From: Halomonas stenophila
Lineage (GTDB): Bacteria; Pseudomonadota; Gammaproteobacteria; Pseudomonadales; Halomonadaceae
Length of the DNA: 64,000 bases
Reading direction: 5' to 3'
Assembly: GCF_014192275.1 (NCBI RefSeq)
Contig: NZ_JACHXR010000014.1
Location: 41,673-105,672, forward strand
The position numbers and the translations under genes were made by a program. Numbering within the stretch: the stretch's first letter is position 1; each line of letters opens with the position of its first letter. Below the pieces are notes generated by a model. It was given only the letters and a program-made list of their open reading frames with translations, made no database searches and had not been told where the DNA came from. Shown piece by piece: positions 1 to 8,328 of the stretch.

Positions 1-123
1 GCCCTTGGGGCCGCTGATCAGCACGCCGCCGATGCGAGGCTCGATGACGTTGAGCAGCAGCGCGGTCTTCAGCGCCGGCTGGCCGACGACGGCGACGAAG
101 GGAAACGCGGGGACGACGCTCAT
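1..123 (-). CDS. Magnesium/cobalt chelatase ATPase subunit (ChlI/BchI-like), N-terminal fragment
   Basis: Only the first 41 codons are present; the gene runs off the left edge. The fragment begins [15 protein letters not shown] and ends in ISGPKG, the start of a Walker A loop. The FPF-x-VGQ-x-x-K-x-ALLL pattern and the [10 protein letters not shown] stretch are characteristic of the AAA+ ChlI/BchI family, which powers metal insertion by chelatases. Such a subunit is often encoded beside cobN in aerobic cobalamin synthesis. A cobalamin riboswitch lies just upstream on the same strand, so a cobaltochelatase role is more likely than a chlorophyll role. The rest of the gene, including Walker B, cannot be seen. 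Confidence 0.75.
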   Translation of the reverse strand, partial: MSVVPAFPFVAVVGQPALKTALLLNVIEPRIGGVLISGPKG

Positions 124-261
124 GGTGCTGCGGCCGGCCGGCAAGGGGCGGACACGATACAGGCATCACGGCGGACATTCCGACGGGAGGGAGAGTCGGC
201 AATCACAGGCATGTTGATCCTCTCGGCGCCCACCGCACCGCTCTGGGATGACACGAAACGA

Positions 262-455
262 CAGGCCGGTCTCCGGGCTCGAAGGGGACGCACGCCGGGG
301 CGTCGCGTCTTGGCCTGCACCTTCCCGGCGGATGCCAGTGGCGCTTGCAGGCCGCGCCTTCTTTACCGTTGCGGGGGCAGCGATGGAATCGGCCGAGGGC
401 CCTACCATACTTCCCGATTATCCCCTGACCATCAGGGGCACCTGTCTCCGAGCGA
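262..455 (-). promoter_or_regulatory. Cobalamin riboswitch upstream of the chelatase ATPase gene
   Basis: Read on the minus strand, the conserved blocks appear in the right order: a GGTGCC segment near 437-442, a GGGATAATCGGGAA-like segment, GCTGCCCCCGCAACGG near 366-382, the B12-box core GCCACTGGC at 334-342, a GGGAAGG block near 321-327, and the closing AGCCCGGAGACCGGCC near 264-280. This is the standard cobalamin aptamer layout. It ends about 140 bases before the start codon at 123, leaving room for an expression platform. Repression by adenosylcobalamin is expected from the family. The exact ends are estimates. Confidence 0.93.
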
Positions 456-533
456 GTATCGTAAAGTACCGGCCGTGCCCCGCGCAATCGGCAGCGCAAG
501 CGCCTCGATGGCCTTGTCGGCCCAAATTGATAC

Positions 534-546
534 GTTATAACATAAC
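534..546 (+). promoter_or_regulatory. Zur-like palindrome in the promoter of the FecCD-type ABC importer
   Basis: GTTATAACATAAC has perfect GTTAT/ATAAC arms and differs at one position from the proteobacterial Zur core GTTATANTATAAC. It sits between a possible -35 (TTGATA, 527-532) and an AT-rich -10 region (about 550-556), where a repressor would block polymerase. The downstream gene begins at 681. The site may also affect the divergent riboswitch-controlled transcript, whose promoter must lie in the same interval. Zinc control is inferred from sequence alone. Confidence 0.55.
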
Positions 547-680
547 TAACAATATTGCATCGAAAGCCTCGCGTGCATGCCGCAGACATCGAGTCGCAGG
601 GAGTGGAAAATGCATCGAAACTCGTGGCACTCTCCAGGCGCCGGTCGGCCACCTCACCTCCCCCACCTGGACACATCCAC

Positions 681-1697
681 ATGAATCTCGCTCGCAAGGT
701 ACTGGCAATGCTCTCGCTCATCCCGGCCTCATCTGCCGTGGCCGATGCGACCCATTATCCGCTGACGGTGATGAATTGCGGCCAGGAAATTCACGTCTCT
801 TCCGCACCGGATCGCACTGTCACCGTCGGCCAGTCCGCCACCGAAATCCTCTATGCTCTCGGACTGGAAGATCGAGTCGTGGGTACCTCGGTCTGGTTCA
901 ATCCGGTGCTGCCGCAGTTCCGCGAACTCGATGCCGATATCGAGCGCATCGCCGACAATGATCCGAGCTTCGAGGGCGTGGTGAACCGCAAGCCGGGGCT
1001 GGTCGCCGCCCAGTACGAGTGGCATGTCGGCCCCACCGGCAGCGTGGCGACCCGCGACCAGTTCCATGAACTGGGCATCGCCACCTACATCATGCCCGCC
1101 GACTGCGATACCAAGGACAATGCCACCGGCGGCGACGGCACCCGCACCGCCGCCTTCTCCACCGATTCGATCTACAAGGGCATCCACGAACTGGCCACCA
1201 TCTTCGACGTTCAGCAGGCCGGCGACACCCTGGTAGATGACCTGGAAGCTCGGGAGGAAGAGGCCATTTCCAGGGCCAGAGACCTGGACCTTCCGGACGA
1301 CCTGTCGGCGGTCTTCTGGTTCTCTTCTCCCGACGGGTCGGCGGCCCCCTATGTCGCCGGAAGGCTCGGCGCCCCGGGTTACCTGATGGACAAGCTCGGC
1401 ATCCGCAACGTCATCCAGTCCGACGAGGAATGGCCGACCGTCGGCTGGGAATCGATCGCCCGGACCGACCCGGACATCATCGTGATCGCCCGCATGGATC
1501 GCCGCCGCTATGCGGCGGACAGCGTCGAGGCCAAGCTCGAGTTTCTGCAACATGATCCCGTGGCGCGCGAGATGTCGGCGGTGAAGAACGGCCACATCAT
1601 CGAGATGGATGCCCATGCGATGAGCGCCACGATGCGCACGATATTCGGCCTCGAGACGCTGGTCGATGCCCTGTCGACCCTGTCCTTCGATCGATGA
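681..1697 (+). CDS. Periplasmic binding protein of a FecCD-type metal/metallophore ABC importer
   Basis: This 338-residue protein starts with a signal peptide (MNLARKVLAM...SSAVADA), which is why 681 is chosen over the upstream in-frame ATG at 555. The body has the TroA/FhuD/BtuF two-lobe pattern: an early RTVTVGQSATEILYALG segment, a conserved PSFEGVVNRKPGLVA region and a C-terminal DPDIIVIARMD segment. It would deliver a metal complex, heme-like or corrinoid-like ligand to the permease encoded next. Its stop overlaps the permease start by ATGA. The Zur-like site upstream suggests a zinc-related cargo, as proposed for FecCD-type importers in Pseudomonas, but iron-siderophore transport cannot be excluded. 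No TonB-dependent receptor gene accompanies it here. Confidence 0.82.
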   Translation: MNLARKVLAMLSLIPASSAVADATHYPLTVMNCGQEIHVSSAPDRTVTVGQSATEILYALGLEDRVVGTSVWFNPVLPQFRELDADIERIADNDPSFEGVVNRKPGLVAAQYEWHVGPTGSVATRDQFHELGIATYIMPADCDTKDNATGGDGTRTAAFSTDSIYKGIHELATIFDVQQAGDTLVDDLEAREEEAISRARDLDLPDDLSAVFWFSSPDGSAAPYVAGRLGAPGYLMDKLGIRNVIQSDEEWPTVGWESIARTDPDIIVIARMDRRRYAADSVEAKLEFLQHDPVAREMSAVKNGHIIEMDAHAMSATMRTIFGLETLVDALSTLSFDR

Positions 1698-2800
1698 CGA
1701 GAGCCCTTCGCTCCATGATGCTGGCCGTGGCCGCCGCTGCCCCGACGCGTTCGGCTCGCTCGGCTCGTTCTGCCTGGCACTGGTGTTGGCTGACGCCGCT
1801 GCTGCTGTTCCTCGCGGTGATGGCGGGCACCGCGATCGGCGAGACCTCGATCCCGCTGGACACCATCCTCGAGGTGCTGGCCAACCGGCTGTGGGGGGCG
1901 GAGTTCCCGGTGGACCGGATCGATGCCGGCATCATCTGGAGCTACCGGCTCAGCCGGGCCATCCTGGCGGCCTGCTGCGGCGCCGGCCTGGCCCTGGCCG
2001 GGGTCGTGCTCCAGGCGCTGTTGCGCAACCCCCTGGCCGACCCCTTCCTGATGGGCATCTCCGCCGGCGCCTCGACCGGTGCCGTGTCGGTCGCCATCCT
2101 CGGGCTCGGCGCCGGCAGCCTGACGCTGTCCCTCGGCGCCTTCGCCGGAGCCTGCCTGGCCTTCGGCCTGGTCGTGGTGCTCGCCCACGCCGCCGGCAGC
2201 GGCACCGGAGGCGGACGCGCGACCCAGGCCGCGGGGGCCATCATCCTCGCCGGCATCGCCGGCTCGCAGCTGTTCAACGCCCTCACCGCGCTCATCATCG
2301 CCAAGTCGGCGAGCGCCGAGCAGGCCCGCGGCATCATGTTCTGGCTGATGGGCAACCTTTCCGGGGTGCGCTGGGACGACGTCGCCCTGGGACTGCCCGC
2401 CGCCCTGGCCGGCCTGGCGATCTGCCTGTGGTATCGGCGCGCCCTGGATGCCTTCACCTTCGGCGCCGACAGCGCCGCCTCGCTGGGCGTTCCGGTGCGT
2501 CGCGTGCGGGGCCTGTTGATCGCCGCCATGGCGCTGGTCACCGCCGTGATGGTCTCCATGGTCGGGGCCATCGGTTTCGTGGGCCTGGTGATCCCCCATG
2601 CCATGCGCTTTCTCGTCGGCAGCCGCCACACCCGCCTGGTGCCGGCCTCGGCGCTGGCCGGCGCCGTCTTCCTGATCGGCTCGGACATCCTGTCGCGCAT
2701 CCTGGTGCCGGGCCAGGTGCTGCCGATCGGGGTGGTCACGGCGCTGATCGGCGCGCCGGCCTTCGCCCTGATCCTGATCCGCGGCGCGAGGACACGATGA
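1694..2800 (+). CDS. FecCD-family ABC transporter permease
   Basis: This is a 368-residue polytopic inner-membrane protein of the BtuC/FecCD family. After a long, basic and alanine-rich N-terminus it shows the hallmark [19 protein letters not shown] and [19 protein letters not shown] segments, and later [16 protein letters not shown], all diagnostic of this permease class. About ten membrane segments are visible. It would form a homodimer that carries the ligand released by the upstream binding protein. Overlaps of four bases with the genes on both sides (ATGA) indicate translational coupling in a three-gene operon. The N-terminal 30 residues are longer than usual, so an internal start at the second methionine (MMLAVAA) is possible. 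Confidence 0.88.
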   Translation: MTRALRSMMLAVAAAAPTRSARSARSAWHWCWLTPLLLFLAVMAGTAIGETSIPLDTILEVLANRLWGAEFPVDRIDAGIIWSYRLSRAILAACCGAGLALAGVVLQALLRNPLADPFLMGISAGASTGAVSVAILGLGAGSLTLSLGAFAGACLAFGLVVVLAHAAGSGTGGGRATQAAGAIILAGIAGSQLFNALTALIIAKSASAEQARGIMFWLMGNLSGVRWDDVALGLPAALAGLAICLWYRRALDAFTFGADSAASLGVPVRRVRGLLIAAMALVTAVMVSMVGAIGFVGLVIPHAMRFLVGSRHTRLVPASALAGAVFLIGSDILSRILVPGQVLPIGVVTALIGAPAFALILIRGARTR

Positions 2801-3561
2801 GACTGGCCGCCGAACACGTCGAGTGGCGGGTCCACGGACACCGGCTGCTGGACGACGTCAGTCTGACGGTGGCGTCCGGCGAGACCTTCGGCCTGGTCGG
2901 CCCCAACGGCTCGGGCAAGACCACCCTGCTGCGCGTGCTGGCCGGACTGCGCCGGCCGAAGGTCGGGCGCGTGCTGGCGGCCGGCCGGCCGATGCGCGCC
3001 ATGAAACCCCACGAGATCGCCCGTGCCATCGCCTTCGTCGAACAGCAGGCGGACACCCTGGACCGCCTCGAGGTGCGCCAGGCGGTGGCGCTGGGGCGAA
3101 CGCCCTTCCTGTCACCGCTGCGCCCCTGGTCCGCGCGCGACGATGCCATCGTCACCCAGGCACTGACCGACGTCGACATGCTGCCGCTGGCCGACCGCCT
3201 CTGGCACACGCTCTCCGGCGGCGAGCGCCAGCGTGTGCATATCGCCCGCGCCCTGGCCCAGCAGCCGAGCGCCCTGCTGCTCGACGAGCCCACCAATCAC
3301 CTGGACATTCGCCACCAGCTGTCGATCCTGCGGCTGGTCAGGCAGCTGCCGGTGACGGTGGTCATCGCCCTGCACGACCTCGACCAGGCCATGGACTGCG
3401 ACCGCATCGGGATCATGGACGGCGGGCGCCTGGTCGCCATCGGCCCGCCCCGGGAAGTGCTGACCCTCGACCGGCTGCGGCGCACCTTCGGCGTGCACGC
3501 CGATTTCCTCGACGACGCCGTGGAAGGCCGCCAGGTCCTGCGCTTCCGACACGCCCTGTAA
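2797..3561 (+). CDS. ABC transporter ATP-binding protein for the FecCD-type importer
   Basis: This 254-residue cytoplasmic ATPase has Walker A ([11 protein letters not shown], about residues 33-43), a Q-loop near FVEQQAD, signature [17 protein letters not shown], Walker [13 protein letters not shown] and a switch His in [10 protein letters not shown]. The closest architectural relatives are FecE/FhuC/BtuD. ATG at 2797 overlaps the permease stop (ATGA). The gene ends 27 bases before the convergent PTS gene, with no obvious T-rich terminator in that gap. It completes a binding protein-permease-ATPase importer, probably for a metal chelate. Confidence 0.9.
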   Translation: MRLAAEHVEWRVHGHRLLDDVSLTVASGETFGLVGPNGSGKTTLLRVLAGLRRPKVGRVLAAGRPMRAMKPHEIARAIAFVEQQADTLDRLEVRQAVALGRTPFLSPLRPWSARDDAIVTQALTDVDMLPLADRLWHTLSGGERQRVHIARALAQQPSALLLDEPTNHLDIRHQLSILRLVRQLPVTVVIALHDLDQAMDCDRIGIMDGGRLVAIGPPREVLTLDRLRRTFGVHADFLDDAVEGRQVLRFRHAL

Positions 3562-3588
3562 GCATTCCCATGCTACGGACGAGCCCTC

Positions 3589-5493
3589 TCACGGCCCTGA
3601 TGAACAAGGCGGGTCCAGGCGGGCTTCGACGGCGAGGGCCGGTTTCAGACTGCCGACCAGCAGGGCGCTCGCCAGCGAACCGAGGGCGATCGCCAGCAGG
3701 TAGTGAAAAGGGTGCTCGACCAGCGGGATGACGAAGACCCCGCCATGGGGGGCCGGCAGCTGGCAGCCGAAATACATCGACAGACCGCCCGCCAGCGCCG
3801 AGCCGACGATGCAGGCAGGCAGCACCCGGAACGGGTCGGCGGCGGCAAACGGGATGGCGCCCTCGGTGATGAACGAGGCACCGAGCACGAAGCAGCTCTT
3901 GCCGGCGCGCCGCTCGTTGGCGCCGAAGCGGCTGCGAAACAGCAGCGTCGCCAGCCCCATCGCCAGCGGGGGCACCATACCGCCGGCCATGACCGCGGCC
4001 TGGGGCAGGTGGTTGTCTGCCGCGATGGCGGCAATGCCGAAGGTGTAGGCCGCCTTGTTGACCGGCCCGCCCAGGTCCACCGCCATCAGCCCGCCCAGCA
4101 AGGTGCCCAGCAGGATCAGGTTGCCGATGCCGAGCGCACCCAGCCAATCCACCAGCGCGCTATTGATATCGGCCAGTGGCATCAGCAGCAGATACATGAT
4201 GCCACCGGTCAGCAGCAAGCCGATCACCGGGTAGATCAGCACCGTCTCCACCCCCTGCAGGCTGCGTGGCAGATGGCGGCAGAAATGGCTGACGGCCAGC
4301 ATCAGATAGCCGCCCAGCAGGCCGGCGATCATGCCGCCGAGAAAGCCGCCGCCGGATTGCACCGCCATGAAGCCGCCGACCATCGCCGGCATGAAGCCGG
4401 GCCGGTCGGCGATGCTCATGCCGATAAAGGCGGCCAGCACGGGTATCATCAGGCCGAAGGCGCCTTCGCTGCCCCCCAGGGTCATCAGCGCGGTCGCCAG
4501 CGGATGGTGGTTCGGGCTGTCCGGGTCGAATGCATCGACGCCGAACATGAAGGAGAGCGCGATCAGGATGCCGCCGCCGACGACGAACGGCAGCATGTTC
4601 GAGACGCCGTTCATCAGGTGCTGGTAGATGCCGGGCCGGGTCGCGACCGGCCGAGGCTCGGCGTCGTCCCCTGCGCCGGCGTAGACGGTCGCCTCACCGC
4701 TCAGGGCCCGTTCCAGCAGCCCCTTCGGGTCGCGGATCGCGTCCCGTACCGGCACTCTGATCAGCTTCTTGCCGGCGAAGCGATCCATGTCGACCCGGGT
4801 ATCGGAGGCGATGACGATCGCTTCGGCGGCGGCGATCTCCTGCTCGGTCAACCTGTCCCGCTCGCCGATGGCGCCGCGGGTCTCGACCCGGATCGGCAGC
4901 TCCATCCCTTCGGCGCAGACTTTCAGCGCATCGGCTGCCATATAGGTGTGCGCGATGCCGGTCGGGCAGCCGGTCACCGCCGCCACCCGCGGCATCGTCG
5001 CGCCGGCGGCATCGGCGGTTGCCTCGACGGCGTTGGCATCCTGCGCATCGCCGGCCAGCAGTCCGAGCACCTCGTTCGCGCTGCCCGCCTGCAGCAGGCC
5101 CTGAATGAAGTGCGAATCCTGCATATGCCGAGTCAGCATGGCGAGGATATCGAGATGCTCCTCGGCCACCGCGTCGGTTTCGGCAATCAGAAAGAAGATC
5201 CGGCTGGGCTGATTGTCGAGCGAACCGAACTCGATTCCGTCCGGCGCGATGCCCACTGCGATCGCCGGCGATCGGACCGCGTCGGTGCTTGCATGGGGAA
5301 TGGCGACACCGTTCTCGAGTCCGGTCGGAAACTGATCCTCACGCGCGAGAATCGCCTCCCGGAACGCTTTCGGATCGATCAGCTTGCCCGCCTTGTCCAG
5401 CACCTCGATCAGCTCGTCGAGAATCGCGGATTTGGTGTGTCCCTGCAGGCGCAGGCAGATCGTATCGGTACTGATCAGGCTGGTAACCTCCAT
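3589..5493 (-). CDS. Fructose-type PTS permease, fused EIIA-EIIB-EIIC
   Basis: This 634-residue protein has three domains in one chain. EIIA (about 1-150) carries the phosphorylated His67 in VAIPHAS. EIIB (about 165-265) carries Cys176 in VTGCPTGIAHTYMAA. EIIC (about 285-625) is polytopic, with GGSEGAFGLMIPVLAAFI and DLGGPVNKAAYTFGIA segments typical of the fructose/mannitol superfamily. It should import and phosphorylate fructose or a related hexose, using phosphate from EI and HPr. No fruB or fruK gene is adjacent, so the phosphoryl donor and the next kinase must be elsewhere. It is transcribed convergently with the ABC ATPase gene. FruA is the nearest named relative, but the EIIA fusion and isolation make a specific symbol unsafe. 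Confidence 0.88.
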   Translation of the reverse strand: MEVTSLISTDTICLRLQGHTKSAILDELIEVLDKAGKLIDPKAFREAILAREDQFPTGLENGVAIPHASTDAVRSPAIAVGIAPDGIEFGSLDNQPSRIFFLIAETDAVAEEHLDILAMLTRHMQDSHFIQGLLQAGSANEVLGLLAGDAQDANAVEATADAAGATMPRVAAVTGCPTGIAHTYMAADALKVCAEGMELPIRVETRGAIGERDRLTEQEIAAAEAIVIASDTRVDMDRFAGKKLIRVPVRDAIRDPKGLLERALSGEATVYAGAGDDAEPRPVATRPGIYQHLMNGVSNMLPFVVGGGILIALSFMFGVDAFDPDSPNHHPLATALMTLGGSEGAFGLMIPVLAAFIGMSIADRPGFMPAMVGGFMAVQSGGGFLGGMIAGLLGGYLMLAVSHFCRHLPRSLQGVETVLIYPVIGLLLTGGIMYLLLMPLADINSALVDWLGALGIGNLILLGTLLGGLMAVDLGGPVNKAAYTFGIAAIAADNHLPQAAVMAGGMVPPLAMGLATLLFRSRFGANERRAGKSCFVLGASFITEGAIPFAAADPFRVLPACIVGSALAGGLSMYFGCQLPAPHGGVFVIPLVEHPFHYLLAIALGSLASALLVGSLKPALAVEARLDPPCSSGP

Positions 5494-5658
5494 CGCGTTC
5501 CCCGTCGCCGGTTTGTGTCTGGAGCTTAGCCGGTTTCTCGACGGCTACCGGTGCCATGGCAGTCACACATCAGGGACCCCGACAACCGGGTCCTGTTAGC
5601 CGGCCTCGGTGTCCTCTCCCATGGGACCCGTCCACGGACCGTGGGTGCCTCTTGCCCG

Positions 5659-6441
5659 TCACCTCACCGGCACGAAGACCGGCGCGCCGTCCACCTCGAC
5701 GCGGGTCAGCGGCTGGTCGTAGAGGCGCTCCAGGGCGGCGAGGGTCAGCATGGCCTCGGCCGGCCCCCAGCAGGCCTGGCCGTCGGGATAGAGCAGCAGC
5801 AGGTGGCTGCACCAGCGGGCCGCCAGGTTGAGGTCATGCAGGCACATGATCACGCCCCGGCTCTGGTCGGCCTGCTCGGCGAGCAGGGCCATGGCCGCCA
5901 CCTGATGGTGGAGGTCGAGGTGGTTGGTGGGCTCATCGGCGAGCCAGATATCCGGCGCCTGGGTCAGCACCGTGGCCAGGCTGACCCGCTGGCGCTCGCC
6001 GCCGGAGAGGGTCGAGAGCTCCCGCTCGGCGAGATGCCCCAGATCGAGCCGGGCCAGGGCCGCGTCCGCGCGGGCGAGATCCTCGGGCCCCTCCTGCCGC
6101 CAGGGCGAGAGGAAGGGATGACGGCCGATCAACGCGGTCTCGCGCACCGTGGCCGGGAAGTCGTCGTGACGCTCCTGGAACACCACCCCCAGCCGCCGGG
6201 CCAGCGCGCGTCGTCGCCAGCGCGCCAGCGCTCGCCCGTCGAGGCGAACCTCCCCCACCCGCGGCGGCCGTAACCCGGCCAGGGTATGCAGCAGGGTGGT
6301 CTTGCCCGCGCCGTTGGGGCCCAACACGCCCCAGCGCTGACCGGGCGCGATGGCGAGATCGATCGCTCGCCCGTCCGGGCGTCCCGGCACGTCGATGACC
6401 AGCCCCTTTGCCTCCAGCCCCGGCGCCGCCAGGCCACTCAT
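5659..6441 (-). CDS. btuD: Cobalamin ABC transporter ATP-binding protein
   Basis: This 260-residue ATPase has Walker A GPNGAGKTTLLHTLAGL, signature [15 protein letters not shown], Walker [17 protein letters not shown] and a switch His in CLHDLNLAARWC. It is the last gene of the riboswitch-controlled btuB-btuF-btuC-btuD set and overlaps btuC by ATGA (start 6441). It powers corrinoid import through BtuC. The gap between it and the PTS gene contains only a weak 6-bp inverted repeat near 5574-5593 and no T tract, so the end of the transcript is uncertain. Confidence 0.9.
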   Translation of the reverse strand: MSGLAAPGLEAKGLVIDVPGRPDGRAIDLAIAPGQRWGVLGPNGAGKTTLLHTLAGLRPPRVGEVRLDGRALARWRRRALARRLGVVFQERHDDFPATVRETALIGRHPFLSPWRQEGPEDLARADAALARLDLGHLAERELSTLSGGERQRVSLATVLTQAPDIWLADEPTNHLDLHHQVAAMALLAEQADQSRGVIMCLHDLNLAARWCSHLLLLYPDGQACWGPAEAMLTLAALERLYDQPLTRVEVDGAPVFVPVR

Positions 6442-7439
6442 CGCTGACTCCGCTGCAGCAGATAGAGGAAGGTCGGCACCCCGAGCAGCGCGGTGATCAC
6501 CCCCACCGGCAGCTGCTGGGGGGCGATCAGGGTACGCGCCAGGGTATCGGCCAGGGTCAGCAGGGTGCCACCGGCCAGCAGGCTCGCCGGCAGGATCCGC
6601 CGCTGGTCGTTGCCCAGCCGCAGACGCAGCATGTGGGGCACCATCAGGCCGACGAAGCCGACGCTGCCGGCGGTGGTCACCGCCACCGCGGTGACCAGGC
6701 TGGCCAGCAGGTAGAGAGTCCATTCCAGCGGCCGGACCGCCACGCCCAGGGCGGCGGCCTGCAGCCCGCCCCGAGCCAGCACGTTGAGCGTGCGCCCCAG
6801 CGGCAGCACGACGGCCAGGGCGAGCGCGGCCACCGTCAGCACCGGCCAGGGGCTGCCCGCGTAGGCCAGATCGCCCATCAGCCAGTAGAGCATGCCGGGC
6901 AGCCGTTCCACCGGGCTCACCGCCAGCAGGAAGGTGATCAGCGCGCCCCACCCCGCCGCCATCACCACCCCGGTGAGCAGTAGCCGGGTCGGCGTCCAGC
7001 TGCCGCCGCCATGGGCCAGGCCGAAGACGATCAGCGTCGAGGCCAGCGCCCCGGCGAAGGCCGCCCCGGAGACCAGCGCCATCCCCCAGCCGGCGAGCAT
7101 GGCGGCCAGCGCCGCCACCGAGGCGCCGCCGGAAAGCCCCAGCACATAGGGGTCGGCCAGGGGATTCCTGAGCAACACCTGCATCAGCGCGCCCGCCAGG
7201 GCCAGCAGGGCGCCGGTGCCGAAGGCCGCGAGCGCCCGGGGCAGGCGCAGTTCCAGCAGCAGGGTGCGGTGCAGGGCCTCGCCGTCGCCGGCCAGCACCG
7301 CGGCCAGCTCGCCGGGGCTCAGGGAGACGCTGCCGAGCGCCAGGGCGAGCAGCTGCGACAGCAGCGCCGCCAGCGCCAGCCAGGCCAGCGGTCCCGGGCG
7401 CAGCCCCCGGAGGCAACGAGACGCCCTAGCGCCGTTCAC
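6438..7439 (-). CDS. btuC: Cobalamin ABC transporter permease
   Basis: This 333-residue FecCD-family permease has the expected [39 protein letters not shown] and AGSVGFVGLMVPH segments and about ten membrane helices. It forms the inner-membrane channel of BtuCDF. Its start overlaps the end of btuF by 14 bases and its stop overlaps the btuD start, so the three are translationally coupled. The family match alone would also allow an iron-chelate substrate. Cobalamin is assigned from the riboswitch, btuB and btuF. Confidence 0.9.
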   Translation of the reverse strand: MNGARASRCLRGLRPGPLAWLALAALLSQLLALALGSVSLSPGELAAVLAGDGEALHRTLLLELRLPRALAAFGTGALLALAGALMQVLLRNPLADPYVLGLSGGASVAALAAMLAGWGMALVSGAAFAGALASTLIVFGLAHGGGSWTPTRLLLTGVVMAAGWGALITFLLAVSPVERLPGMLYWLMGDLAYAGSPWPVLTVAALALAVVLPLGRTLNVLARGGLQAAALGVAVRPLEWTLYLLASLVTAVAVTTAGSVGFVGLMVPHMLRLRLGNDQRRILPASLLAGGTLLTLADTLARTLIAPQQLPVGVITALLGVPTFLYLLQRSQR

Positions 7440-8328
7440 GGGCCGTCTCCAGATGGGCGCAGAGCGCCCGGGTGCCCTGCACCAGCCGCGGCGTGGCCCG
7501 CTGGACCAGGTCCGGGTCGACGATGAAGAGGTTGTCGCGGCGCACCGCGGTCAGCTCGGGAAACTCGCGCCAGGCGTCGAGCCAGGTGGAGTCGGCCTTG
7601 CCCATGCCGCCGGTGACGATGGCCTCCGGGTCCCGGGCCAGCACCGCCTCGACGCCGATCCGCGGCACCTGGGAGGGGGCATCGGCGAACAGGTTCTCGC
7701 CGCCGCACAGTGCCAGCGAGTGGCTGATCCAGTGCGCGTCGTTGACCGTCATCAGCGGCCGCTCCCAGACCTGGTAGAAGACCGGCACCGGGGCGGCATC
7801 GGCGTAGCGTGCGCGCAGCTCGGCCACTTCTCGACGCAGCCGCGTCGCTGCGGCGTGCCCCGCCGCCGCGCTGCCGGCCAGCACGCCGAGGCGCTCCAGG
7901 CTCGTGGCGATGGCATCGAAGTCGTCGGCATCGGAGAAGAACACCGGCAAGCCGAGCCCGGGCAGGCGCTCGATCTGCTCGCGGGGATTGCCGCCGGCCC
8001 AGGCCACCACCAGGTCGGGCGCCAGGGCCAGCAGGGCCTCGAGGTCGAGGCGATCGTAGCTGCCCACCCGGGGCAGCGCGGCGGCGGCGGGCGGATGGTC
8101 GCTGAAGCTGACCGCCCCCACCAGCCGCTCGCCGGCACCGGCGGCGAACAGCAGTTCGGTGACGCCGGGCGAAAGCGCGACGATGCGCCGCGCCGGGGCG
8201 TCCAGGCAGACCTCACGGCCGGCGTCGTCGCTGACGCAGACCTCGGCGGCGGCCGCGCCGGGCAGGGCGGCCCCCAGCCACAAGGCCAGGCTCGCCATCA
8301 AGAGACCGCGACTGCGCCGGCGCATCAC
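7426..8328 (-). CDS. btuF: Periplasmic cobalamin-binding protein
   Basis: This 300-residue protein has a signal peptide (MMRRRSRGLLMASLAL...GAAAAE) followed by a helical-backbone binding-protein fold. RIVALSPGVTELLFAAGAG near the N-terminus, VGSYDRLDLEALLALAPDLVVAW in the middle (LVVAWAGGN) and VFYQVWERPLMTVN are close to BtuF. It captures corrinoids brought in by BtuB and hands them to BtuCD. The start overlaps the btuB stop (ATGA at 8325-8328) and its 3' end overlaps btuC. Confidence 0.9.
   Translation of the reverse strand: MMRRRSRGLLMASLALWLGAALPGAAAAEVCVSDDAGREVCLDAPARRIVALSPGVTELLFAAGAGERLVGAVSFSDHPPAAAALPRVGSYDRLDLEALLALAPDLVVAWAGGNPREQIERLPGLGLPVFFSDADDFDAIATSLERLGVLAGSAAAGHAAATRLRREVAELRARYADAAPVPVFYQVWERPLMTVNDAHWISHSLALCGGENLFADAPSQVPRIGVEAVLARDPEAIVTGGMGKADSTWLDAWREFPELTAVRRDNLFIVDPDLVQRATPRLVQGTRALCAHLETARERR

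Noticed and set aside
555..680. Upstream ATG start at 555 for the FecCD-type binding protein
   Set aside because: It would place 42 residues before a clear signal peptide and start within the promoter region.
3703..5529. A 608-codon open frame on the plus strand opposite the PTS gene
   Set aside because: It is the complement of a gene with complete EIIABC motifs, is rich in Gln, His and Arg typical of antisense frames in G+C-rich DNA, and has no family features.
5574..5593. Hairpin as terminator for btuD
   Set aside because: The stem is only six base pairs with an eight-base loop and no T tract follows on the minus strand.
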